This document shows positions 56,711-64,000 of a DNA stretch of 64,000 nt, in pieces. The notes below the pieces were generated by a model, which made no database searches, was not told the origin of the DNA, and saw only the letters and a list, made by a program, of their open reading frames with translations. The stretch's first letter is position 1. Every line of letters begins with the position of its first letter. Both the position numbers and the translations under genes were made by a program. Origin of the DNA: an uncultured Paracoccaceae bacterium (lineage in GTDB: Bacteria > Pseudomonadota > Alphaproteobacteria > Rhodobacterales > Rhodobacteraceae); assembly GCA_947498645.1 (NCBI GenBank), contig CANMKS010000001.1, positions 3,076,032 to 3,140,031 on the forward strand, given 5' to 3'.

Positions 56711-56739
56711 AAGGCCCGGCATCTGTCCGGGCCTTTTTT
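56711..56739 (+). terminator. Rho-independent terminator of ilvC
   Basis: AAGGCCCGG (56711-56719) pairs perfectly with CCGGGCCTT (56727-56735) around CATCTGT, and T residues run from 56734 to 56739. Confidence 0.93.
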
Positions 56740-56755
56740 GCCTAAAAGGACACGC

Positions 56756-57661
56756 ATGACCACCCAACCCACCGTTGCGAACTGGCTGTCTATCGCAGCC
56801 CTTGGTCTGATCTGGGGCGCGACCTTCATGGTCGTCGCCATCGCATTGGAAGGTTATGGCCCGCTTACCGTGGCTTGCGCGCGCACCACATTGGGCGCGG
56901 TCGCGTTGCTGATCTTGATGCGCGCGCTCAAGCGCCCGTTGCCACCCTTCAACGCCCGGATGTGCACGTACCTGATCGCGATCGGATTGTTGAACACAGC
57001 CTTGCCCTTTGCCTTGCTCAGCTGGGGGCAACAGTTTGTACCCTCCGCCTTCGCTGGCATCTCAATGGCGGCGCTACCGCTTTTTGTCCTGCCTCTGGCG
57101 CATGTCTTCACTGATGAAAAGATGAACCTGCGCAACAGTTTGGGCGTCATTCTCGGGTTTGTCGGTGCCATTGTTCTGATCGGCCCCGGCGTGATGCGGA
57201 TTGGCACCGGGATGGAGCCTTTGGGTCAGCTTGCCTGCATCGCGGCGTCCATTTCATACGCGGTGTCCAGCATCATGACCCGGCGGTGCCCGCCGATTGA
57301 TCCGATCACGATGGCGACGCTGCTGCTGGCCATCGGTGCCGCGGCCCTGATCCCCGCCATGCTGATGTTTGAAGGCCTGCCCACACTTGGGGCCGCCCGC
57401 CCGACCATTGCGATCATCGTGCTGGGGATCATCCCCACCGCCTTGGCCGCACTGATCCGGGTGGCAACGATCCGATCGGCAGGGGCGATCTTTATGACGT
57501 TGGTGAATTATCAGGTGCCGGTTTGGTCCATGATCTTTGGTGCATGGATTCTGAGCGAAGTCCTGCCCCTGCGTTTCTTCGCGGCCCTTGGCCTTATCAT
57601 GCTGGGCCTCATGATCAGCCAATGGGCGAGCCTGCGGAAAATCTTCACACGCCAAAGTTAA
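56756..57661 (+). CDS. EamA/DMT-family inner-membrane transporter
   Basis: The 301-residue protein has ten predicted membrane helices in two EamA repeats (IAALGLIWGATFMVVAIA in the first half, CIAASISYAVSSIMTRR in the second). Such proteins export amino acids or other metabolites; the substrate is unknown. ATG 56756 follows AAAGGA. The start lies 16 bp behind the ilvC terminator, leaving little room for its own promoter, so limited read-through may drive it. Confidence 0.88.
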   Translation: MTTQPTVANWLSIAALGLIWGATFMVVAIALEGYGPLTVACARTTLGAVALLILMRALKRPLPPFNARMCTYLIAIGLLNTALPFALLSWGQQFVPSAFAGISMAALPLFVLPLAHVFTDEKMNLRNSLGVILGFVGAIVLIGPGVMRIGTGMEPLGQLACIAASISYAVSSIMTRRCPPIDPITMATLLLAIGAAALIPAMLMFEGLPTLGAARPTIAIIVLGIIPTALAALIRVATIRSAGAIFMTLVNYQVPVWSMIFGAWILSEVLPLRFFAALGLIMLGLMISQWASLRKIFTRQS

Positions 57662-57731
57662 ACAAAATTTTCCACACAATGTAGACACATTGCCTGTTCA
57701 CAGAGTCGTTATTGCAATTCTGGAGTTTCTC

Positions 57732-58598
57732 ATGCGTCACCTTGTTGCCAGCTTTCTTATGGCCATCGTTCTCACCTCCATGGCCACCCAGGCCGATGCC
57801 CGGCGTGGCGGCGGATATGGCACGGCCGAACAGCTGATTTTCGTCAGCCCCACCGAATTCGAAGACGAGACCGGGCCGCTGGCCCTATGTCATTACGTCA
57901 AGACACACTCGATTATTTTCGTGAATGTCTGGCGCTCGCTCAATGGCTATGCGCTTGCGTCGAACAACTGCGAGAGCGAGCAATATTACGAGTTCAGCGC
58001 AGCAGAGCTTGAAAGCGCGCAAGGCACGGGCATGATCCCGTCCGATGTTTCATTGCAGCCGAAACTGTCGATGAAGTCTTTGGCCGAAGGATTCTGGGGC
58101 TTTGGCCTGCTGGCTGCTGTCCTCGCCTTTGCCGGGTTTAAACTGCTGGCGGTCCAAAAACGCCGTAGTCAGCGCATGGCGATGATGTCGAACGCCACGC
58201 CTGCGGCCCAGAGTATCCTTGATGCCATGTGCCATGCCGCCAAAGCCGATGGCTATATCGCCCCATCCGAGGTGGCGATGATCAAGCAAGCCGCCGAAGA
58301 GATGACAGGTACGACGTTCGCTATGGAAGACGTCAAGCGCATGGCGGATCTCGCCGAAGAGACCCTTGATCTGAAAGGACACAAGCGTCTGATCAATGGC
58401 CGCACAAAGCCAGAGCAGCTTGATATGATGCGCGGAGTGTTGATGGTTGTTGCCGCTGACGGCAAGCTGGACGGCAAAGAACAGGTGTTTGTCGGTGGCC
58501 TGGCCCAGGCCATGGGCATGGACGGCGGAACCGTGCAGGCCCTTCTGGCCGAAGTTGTTGGCGGCGGCGCAGGTGGCGCGGCCCCGGCCCCGGCTTAA
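57732..58598 (+). CDS. Exported/membrane protein with C-terminal TerB-like domain
   Basis: The 288-residue protein has a signal peptide ([23 protein letters not shown]). A small beta domain with two Cys ([16 protein letters not shown]) follows, then a membrane helix near 125-145 ([20 protein letters not shown]) and a helical TerB-like domain (about 160-275; [19 protein letters not shown] and [17 protein letters not shown] hold the acidic metal motifs). It probably spans the membrane once. ATG 57732 follows GGAG. Confidence 0.78.
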   Translation: MRHLVASFLMAIVLTSMATQADARRGGGYGTAEQLIFVSPTEFEDETGPLALCHYVKTHSIIFVNVWRSLNGYALASNNCESEQYYEFSAAELESAQGTGMIPSDVSLQPKLSMKSLAEGFWGFGLLAAVLAFAGFKLLAVQKRRSQRMAMMSNATPAAQSILDAMCHAAKADGYIAPSEVAMIKQAAEEMTGTTFAMEDVKRMADLAEETLDLKGHKRLINGRTKPEQLDMMRGVLMVVAADGKLDGKEQVFVGGLAQAMGMDGGTVQALLAEVVGGGAGGAAPAPA

Positions 58599-59938
58599 AT
58601 CGCAGCTTCCACCTCTGCCACGATCCCATCGACGACCTGTGCAAGCAGGTCGTCGTCTTCGCATTCGGCCATGACCCGGATCAGCGGTTCTGTCCCGGAT
58701 TTGCGGATCAGCAACCGGCCTTTGCCGGACAGCTTGACCTCGGCATCCGAGATTGATTTTTGCACCTTCGCAGCACCCAACGGGTCCTGCCCTGCCGCGT
58801 AACGCACATTCTTGAGCATCTGCGGCACGGTTTCAAAGCTTCTGGTCAGTGTGCTTGCGGCCTGCCCGGTTTCGATCATGGCGGCCAGAAACTGCAACCC
58901 GGCCAAAAGCCCGTCACCGGTTGTGGCATAATCTGTCATCACGATGTGGCCAGATTGCTCACCCCCAAGGTTCCAGCCATTGGCCCGCATCGCCTCGACC
59001 ACATAGCGGTCGCCAACGCTGGTCCGCTCAAGACGCAAACCGCGCCCGTCGAGATACCGCTCCAACCCCAGATTGGACATCACTGTCGCCACCAGTGTGC
59101 TGCCGTTAAGCCGTTCCTGATCCGCCCAACGGCCTGCCATCAGCGCCATGATCTGATCGCCATCCGCGACCTGACCCTTTTCGTCGAGGATCATCACCCG
59201 GTCCGCATCACCATCCAGACAGATACCCACATGCGCGCCTTCGCGCAGGATTGTCTCGGCCGCGGCGGCGGTGCTGGTTGATCCACACCCTTCGTTGATG
59301 TTGAAACCGTCGGGGTTCACGCCGACAGGAATAACTGTCGCGCCCAATTCCCACAGCACCTCCGGTGCAACCCGGTAGGCCGCGCCATTGGCGCAGTCGA
59401 TCACGACCTTCAGCCCATCAAGACGCATACCAGCGGGGAACGTCGATTTGACCCGCTCGGCATAGCGGAACCGACCATCATCAATCCGCTTGGCCCGCCC
59501 GATGTTCTGCGCCTTGACTGGCGCGATCTCGCCGCTGATTAGCGTCTCGATATCTGCCTCTGCCGCATCCGAGAGTTTGAAACCGTCAGGGCCAAAGAAT
59601 TTGATCCCATTGTCATGGTGCGGGTTGTGGCTGGCTGAAATCATGATGCCAACATCGGCCCGCATCGACGTGGTCAGCAGACCCACCGCCGGCGTCGGCA
59701 CCGGCCCCAACAGCAGCACGTTCATGCCAGTGCTGGTCAGGCCCGCCGTCAGCGCATTCTCAAACATATAGCCCGACAGCCGCGTATCCTTGCCGATGAC
59801 CACACGGTGCCCGTTTGATCCATCATTGCGAAAGTAACGACCAGCCGCCGATCCAATTTTCAACGCCATCTCGGCGGTCATCGGATAGGTGTTTGCCTTG
59901 CCGCGCACCCCGTCTGTGCCAAAAAGTTTGCGTGTCAT
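58595..59938 (-). CDS. glmM: Phosphoglucosamine mutase
   Basis: GlmM converts glucosamine 6-phosphate to glucosamine 1-phosphate for peptidoglycan and lipopolysaccharide. The 447-residue protein begins [11 protein letters not shown], has the phosphoserine loop [20 protein letters not shown], the metal loop [21 protein letters not shown] and the phosphate-binding [15 protein letters not shown] 59938 overlaps the folP stop by 4 bp, so glmM is coupled to the folate genes, a common alphaproteobacterial order. Confidence 0.97.
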   Translation of the reverse strand: MTRKLFGTDGVRGKANTYPMTAEMALKIGSAAGRYFRNDGSNGHRVVIGKDTRLSGYMFENALTAGLTSTGMNVLLLGPVPTPAVGLLTTSMRADVGIMISASHNPHHDNGIKFFGPDGFKLSDAAEADIETLISGEIAPVKAQNIGRAKRIDDGRFRYAERVKSTFPAGMRLDGLKVVIDCANGAAYRVAPEVLWELGATVIPVGVNPDGFNINEGCGSTSTAAAAETILREGAHVGICLDGDADRVMILDEKGQVADGDQIMALMAGRWADQERLNGSTLVATVMSNLGLERYLDGRGLRLERTSVGDRYVVEAMRANGWNLGGEQSGHIVMTDYATTGDGLLAGLQFLAAMIETGQAASTLTRSFETVPQMLKNVRYAAGQDPLGAAKVQKSISDAEVKLSGKGRLLIRKSGTEPLIRVMAECEDDDLLAQVVDGIVAEVEAAI

Positions 59939-60948
59939 GTTATTGCCGCCCCGCCGATTGCCCATTCCAGGTCCAACGCCTGTTTGGTGGCAAAGATATC
60001 GTGAACCCGCAGGATTTGCACGCCCCTGCGTGCGCCAAAAAGTGCCACTGCCACAGATCCGCTCACCCGGTCGCTGGCATCAGTGCCACCGCCGATGGTG
60101 CCGATGAAGCGCTTGCGCGATGCGCCCAGCAGGATGGGACAACCCAGCCCGTGAAAAATCGCGATACCACGCAGCAGGGCGAGGTTGTGCGCAACTGTCT
60201 TGCCAAACCCAATGCCGGGATCGACGACAATCTGGTTGCGCGGAATGCCCACTGCGACGGCGGCCTCTACCCGTTCCGAGAGGAAATCATACACATCCAG
60301 CAGCACATTGTCATAGCTGGGATCCTTTTGCATCGTCTCGGGCGAGCCTTGGGCGTGCATCACACAAACCGGTGCGCCCGCTTTGGCGGCCACCTCTGCC
60401 AATTGCGGATCATAGGTGAAGGCCGCCACATCGTTGACCAGAGTTGCCCCGGCATCGAGCGCGGCGCGCCCAACCTTTGCCTTGCGCGTATCAATCGAGA
60501 GCGGCACGGCGCTTTGCGCACGTATTGCCGCAATCACCGGCGCTGTGCGCGCGATTTCATCCTCTATCTCCACCTCCGCAGCACCCGGACGCGTGCTTTC
60601 GCCACCGATGTCGATGATCGCTGCACCTTCGGTGTGCATGGCCAGCGCATGCGCCAGCGCCTTTTCCGGCGCGTTGAATTGCCCACCATCCGAAAAACTG
60701 TCGGGGGTCACATTCAGGATGCCCATGATCTGCGGGGCGGCCATATCCATACCCGCGATCGGTGCGCGATGCGCTGTCAATCGCTCCAGCACGTCTGCGG
60801 GCACCTCGTTGGCTGCAATTTGCTGCAAACCGCCGTCCCGCTCATGAACCGCGACCGTATCAAACCAACACAGCCCCCCGGCCAAAGGAAAGCTCTGCGG
60901 TGTTGGCAGCTCTCCGAACCGTGCGACGGGGCGATAATAGCTGGTCAT
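59935..60948 (-). CDS. folP: Dihydropteroate synthase with N-terminal extension
   Basis: FolP joins p-aminobenzoate to the pterin diphosphate in folate synthesis. The TIM barrel starts near residue 72 with [16 protein letters not shown] and contains [32 protein letters not shown] and [10 protein letters not shown]. The ~70 residues before it ([16 protein letters not shown]) are extra compared with the ~280-residue E. coli protein and occur in related alphaproteobacteria. Its ends overlap folB and glmM by 4 bp each. Confidence 0.96.
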   Translation of the reverse strand: MTSYYRPVARFGELPTPQSFPLAGGLCWFDTVAVHERDGGLQQIAANEVPADVLERLTAHRAPIAGMDMAAPQIMGILNVTPDSFSDGGQFNAPEKALAHALAMHTEGAAIIDIGGESTRPGAAEVEIEDEIARTAPVIAAIRAQSAVPLSIDTRKAKVGRAALDAGATLVNDVAAFTYDPQLAEVAAKAGAPVCVMHAQGSPETMQKDPSYDNVLLDVYDFLSERVEAAVAVGIPRNQIVVDPGIGFGKTVAHNLALLRGIAIFHGLGCPILLGASRKRFIGTIGGGTDASDRVSGSVAVALFGARRGVQILRVHDIFATKQALDLEWAIGGAAIT

Positions 60949-61865
60949 GTCAAGTTGGCTTGGTCAGCAGCGATTACACGCATGTTGATTTTGCTTTCGG
61001 GTGCATCCGCGCCAATGACCCAGAGTTCCTTTGCGTCCATCTGGGCGGCGAACCAAGCGACCAAGGCAACGGCATCGCGCGGGCTGGCCGAGGGGCCATC
61101 CACCGCATCCAGTACGATCTTGGAGGGGGCCCAGATGCAAATCTGGTCATTCTTCATTGCCCAGTCCAGCTCGGTCCGTGTGCCAACCACCATGCAACGC
61201 CGATCACGCGCGGCCAGTGTCCACGCGTTCTGCTCGATCGCCAGTAGATCAATGCGGCGTTGGGCCAGCGCATTGGAGGCCTGCGGCGCAGGTGCATTGG
61301 GTGCCCCGACGCAGATGATCAAAGGGGCGTCCATTGCGCCAAGTTGATCAATCCATGTGGTGACATGCGGCGCGGCAATGGCTTCGTTTGACAGATAAAC
61401 AACCCGTGGGTGCGGTGCCTCAACATGGTCCTGCCCGGCAAGGTCAACACCATCACGGGAGCGCACAATCTCAACCCCAAGCGAGAACGGGCCACGGTCC
61501 AGTTTCTCGATCCGGACAAAGACACGTTCGGCCTGTGGCTCCAGCAAGATGCGCTCTGCCACCCGTGCCGCAAGGGTTTCGAGCAGATTGATGCGCTCTG
61601 CCTCAAGCTCGACCCCGATGGCCTCGGTCACCTTGTCGTAGGATAGGATGCGGTCCACATCATCGTCGATTGGGCCAGACAGCGGCAGCACCTCAACAAC
61701 CACGTTGAAGCGCACGCGCTGCAATGTGCCACGTTCCTGCTGGAATGCACCAATCTCGACCTCGACCACATAGTCGCGCAGGGAAATTCTGTCGCAGGGG
61801 GTCGTGCTGCTGGCAGCGGCCCGTTCACTGGGATGGGCAAAAGCAAGGCGAATATCGTCGGTCAT
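60945..61865 (-). CDS. folB: Dihydroneopterin aldolase with extra C-terminal domain
   Basis: FolB cleaves dihydroneopterin to 6-hydroxymethyl-dihydropterin. The N-terminal part (about 25-145) has ISLRDYVVEVEIGAFQQERGT, ILSYDKV, NLLETLAARVAERIL and VRIEKLDRG, which fit FolB. A typical FolB has about 120 residues; this one has 306. The remaining ~160 residues (IICVGAPNAPAPQ... RRIDLLAIEQNAW) are a separate Rossmann-like domain that I cannot assign. ATG 61865 is the likely start. It leads the folB-folP-glmM operon. Confidence 0.88.
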   Translation of the reverse strand: MTDDIRLAFAHPSERAAASSTTPCDRISLRDYVVEVEIGAFQQERGTLQRVRFNVVVEVLPLSGPIDDDVDRILSYDKVTEAIGVELEAERINLLETLAARVAERILLEPQAERVFVRIEKLDRGPFSLGVEIVRSRDGVDLAGQDHVEAPHPRVVYLSNEAIAAPHVTTWIDQLGAMDAPLIICVGAPNAPAPQASNALAQRRIDLLAIEQNAWTLAARDRRCMVVGTRTELDWAMKNDQICIWAPSKIVLDAVDGPSASPRDAVALVAWFAAQMDAKELWVIGADAPESKINMRVIAADQANLT

Positions 61866-61961
61866 GGCGCAGTCCGTCGCTGTATCAGGCCCGTCCGAGA
61901 TACAAGGGCGCTGCCCAAGCGGCAAGCGTCAGGCGCGACGCCCACCCTGCGTCATGCGACG

Positions 61962-62630
61962 TTACTTGGACGCCGTGCGGATTGGCTGGCGATAGAAGTA
62001 ATGCGACCCAATCGAGGCGGTCCGCGGGAACCTGCGCGCCCAGGACGGGTTCACCGCGTTGGTGTGGTAATGTGTCGCCCCACCGGTCAGCGCGCGTGGC
62101 GCACCATCAATCAGGATGCGTGCCACTTTGCCGACCCGTTCCCACGAGCGTGGCTCAGCAATTGTCTCGGCACGGCCATCACAGGTGTAGGTGAATTGGC
62201 AGGCATACCGCCGACCCGTCCCCTGATTGATCACGCCGCACAGCGTGTCAGGATAGGCATCACTATCGACGCGGTTCAAAATAACCTCGCCCACGGCAAA
62301 CATGCCGCGCACGGTTTCGCCGCGTGCCTCAAAATAAAGCGCCTCAGCCAGGCATTCCCATTGCTCACCGCCGGACGCAGCAGGCTGGTCTGCCAGAAAA
62401 TCGCGATCATAGATCAGGCGATTGGTCGTATCGACACCACGTTCATTGGCTGGCGGCAGGCTTGTCAGCAGGCTTAGTCGGGCATCAGGAACAACCGAGA
62501 GCGCCTGACGCTCCTGCCCCAAAATCGCACCCAAACGGCTTGCGAGTAGTTCATCGGCAGTTGCAGCAGTGGCTGCAAAACTTATTGCGGCCGCAGAAAT
62601 CGCGGCAAAAATCGTCCTTACAATCAACAT
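61962..62630 (-). CDS. Cell wall hydrolase, SleB/Hydrolase_2 family
   Basis: The 222-residue protein has a signal peptide (MLIVRTIFAAISAAAISFAATAATA) and, from about residue 95, the Hydrolase_2 domain: CLAEALYFEARGE with the catalytic glutamate, VGEVILNRV, CGVINQG and CQFTYTCDG. It is expected to cut peptidoglycan in the periplasm, as a lytic transglycosylase- or amidase-type enzyme. ATG 62630 follows GGTGGGAA; GTG 62639 is an alternative. Confidence 0.88.
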   Translation of the reverse strand: MLIVRTIFAAISAAAISFAATAATADELLASRLGAILGQERQALSVVPDARLSLLTSLPPANERGVDTTNRLIYDRDFLADQPAASGGEQWECLAEALYFEARGETVRGMFAVGEVILNRVDSDAYPDTLCGVINQGTGRRYACQFTYTCDGRAETIAEPRSWERVGKVARILIDGAPRALTGGATHYHTNAVNPSWARRFPRTASIGSHYFYRQPIRTASK

Positions 62631-62824
62631 TTTTCCCACCCAGGAAACACGCGGAAATGCCCCGCGCTAGCGCCGTGGTCTCTAGCGGAAGGTGACGTTT
62701 GCGTCTACCCCCTGCCCCGGACTGTTGGCAAAGCAGCAACACAACCTGTGATGATAAAGGACTATTTCGTAGAAATAGGCCAATCTGCGACCAAAAAGAC
62801 ACAACATCTAGTGTTGCGTCGTCG

Positions 62825-64000
62825 TCATACCCGTTCTGCGAGGGCCAACTGGGCGGCGGTGAGTCGCGCAACCGGCACACGAAACGGTGAACAGGAGACA
62901 TAATCGAACTTATGCTGCCGACAAAAGTCGATGGCCGGACGTGTGCCGCCATGCTCACCACAAATCGCCAAAACCACATCAGGGCGCCCCAGACGCCCGC
63001 GCGCTGCGCCCAGCGAGATCAATTCGCCCACCCCTTCGATATCGAGGGTGTGAAACGGGTCTTCTGCATAAACGCCCTGCTGGACGTAGGACGACATAAA
63101 GCGACCCGCATCATCGCGCGACAACCCATAGGTCATCTGGGTCAGATCGTTGGTGCCAAAGGACAGAAATTGCGCGTGTTCCGCGATGTCCTGCGCACGC
63201 AATGCCCCGCGCGGCGTTTCGACCATGACACCAAGGCGGTACTCGGCCTGTGTCTTGGTGCGCGCCCAAACAGCATTGGCCACCCCGTCGATGCGGGCCT
63301 TCATCAGCTCGACCTCGCGCATGGCGCTGACAAGGGGGATCATGATCTCGACCTTGATCGTGATGCCTTTCTTGCCGACAGCCACCATCGCCTCGAAAAT
63401 GGCGCGGGCCTGCATGTCGTAGATTTCAGGGATGGCGATCCCCAGACGCACGCCGCGCATCCCCAGCATGGGGTTATATTCGGTCAGCGCGTTTACCCGT
63501 TCGGCCACCTCCGACAAAGGCAGGGCCACCTGCTCGGCCAGATCGCGCAAACCCGCCTTATCCGATGGCAAAAATTCATGCAGCGGCGGATCAAAAAGGC
63601 GAACGCAGACGGTCTTGCCCGCCATAATCTCGAACAAGGCCTGAAAATCGGCCCGTTGCATCGGCAACAGACGGTCCAGAACCGCACGGCGATCATCGCT
63701 TTCCTCGGCAAAGATCATCTCGCGCATGACACCCAGACGGTCGCCCTCAAAGAACATATGTTCGGTCCGGCATAGCCCGATGCCTTCGGCAGCAAAGTTG
63801 CGGGCCGTCTGCGCGTCAGCAGGGGTGTCGGCATTGGCGCGCACGCCAATGTCGCGGAATTCATCAGCCCATTCCAGAAGCGTGCCGAAGGCACCGTCAA
63901 GTGCGGCCTCCAACATGGGCGGCTCGCCCGCAAGGATCTGGCCGGTGGTGCCATCCACGGTGATCTGATCGCCTGTATGGAATTCGCGCCCATCCGGGCA
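62825..64000 (-). CDS. ppdK: Pyruvate phosphate dikinase, C-terminal part (5' end outside window)
   Basis: The enzyme interconverts pyruvate, ATP and phosphate with phosphoenolpyruvate, AMP and diphosphate. The visible 391 residues are the C-terminal PEP/pyruvate TIM barrel: GIGLCRTEHMFFE, RLFDPPLHEFLP, EYNPMLGMRG, VEIMIPLVS, SFGTNDLTQMTYG and the catalytic cysteine in ICGEHGG. The frame is open to base 64000, so the nucleotide-binding and phosphohistidine domains lie beyond the window. Confidence 0.96.
   Translation of the reverse strand, partial: CPDGREFHTGDQITVDGTTGQILAGEPPMLEAALDGAFGTLLEWADEFRDIGVRANADTPADAQTARNFAAEGIGLCRTEHMFFEGDRLGVMREMIFAEESDDRRAVLDRLLPMQRADFQALFEIMAGKTVCVRLFDPPLHEFLPSDKAGLRDLAEQVALPLSEVAERVNALTEYNPMLGMRGVRLGIAIPEIYDMQARAIFEAMVAVGKKGITIKVEIMIPLVSAMREVELMKARIDGVANAVWARTKTQAEYRLGVMVETPRGALRAQDIAEHAQFLSFGTNDLTQMTYGLSRDDAGRFMSSYVQQGVYAEDPFHTLDIEGVGELISLGAARGRLGRPDVVLAICGEHGGTRPAIDFCRQHKFDYVSCSPFRVPVARLTAAQLALAERV

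Noticed and set aside
59815..61347. 510-residue plus-strand frame opposite glmM, folP and folB
   Set aside because: It is antisense to three certain genes, with Cys/His/Arg-rich composition and no family motifs.

Overview
The window reads as a chromosomal segment of an alphaproteobacterium, most likely a marine Rhodobacterales (Roseobacter-group) organism. It is GC-rich and densely coding, with many 1-8 bp gene overlaps. The gene families fit that group: DUF3422 and DUF2244 proteins, an aa3-type ctaD standing alone, a single-ATPase XylG, a BLUF photosensor, and dispersed GTAGGGTGGG-type palindromes. Species cannot be named from the sequence alone.

Layout. 1-14752: a xylose locus (xylFHGBA on the minus strand, a divergent ROK regulator) followed by three overlapping minus-strand genes (a GNAT-like protein, a membrane protein, glycerate 2-kinase). 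Two paralogous di-heme cytochrome c peroxidase-type proteins lie at its ends, and a secreted FG-GAP/CRTAC1 protein is coupled to the ROK gene by an ATGA overlap. 14816-18424: a DUF3422 membrane protein, ornithine decarboxylase, RluE-type pseudouridine synthase and a small conserved protein. 18560-27734: a self-contained five-gene plus-strand cluster closed by a strong terminator. It holds a SARP/TPR regulator, a vanadium-haloperoxidase/PAP2-type protein with an N-terminal (GGF)7 repeat, a subtilase, an LCAT-like hydrolase and a second subtilase with Hydin-like repeats and a Cys-rich tail. None has an evident signal peptide, and I regard it as the best candidate for an undescribed system. 27741-35375: kbl-tdh with an XRE-cupin regulator, tRNA-Leu(GAG), lipB, a 2OG-oxygenase/carboxylate-amine ligase pair and ctaD.

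35464-46235 is accessory. It has a LysR/oxidoreductase pair, then a copper-handling island (glutaredoxin-MauE fusion, CsoR, CopD, CopC, cytochrome c, DUF411, Spy-like protein, Crp/Fnr regulator) with two matching CsoR-type operators, then decayed genes: an integrase with an amber codon, a BLUF gene with ATC where ATG is expected, and a racemase fragment. 46236-64000 is mostly housekeeping: a cAMP-phosphodiesterase-like protein, a desaturase, YqeY, carA, a HAD nucleotidase, a UbiH-type monooxygenase, an aminotransferase, two tandem Lrp regulators divergent from ilvC, an EamA transporter, a TerB protein, the folB-folP-glmM operon, a SleB-type hydrolase, and the 3' part of ppdK running off the end.

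All functional calls come from motifs and remembered family features. No database search was run. Start codons were moved from the longest ORF to internal starts wherever a ribosome binding site or the family's usual N-terminus supported it.
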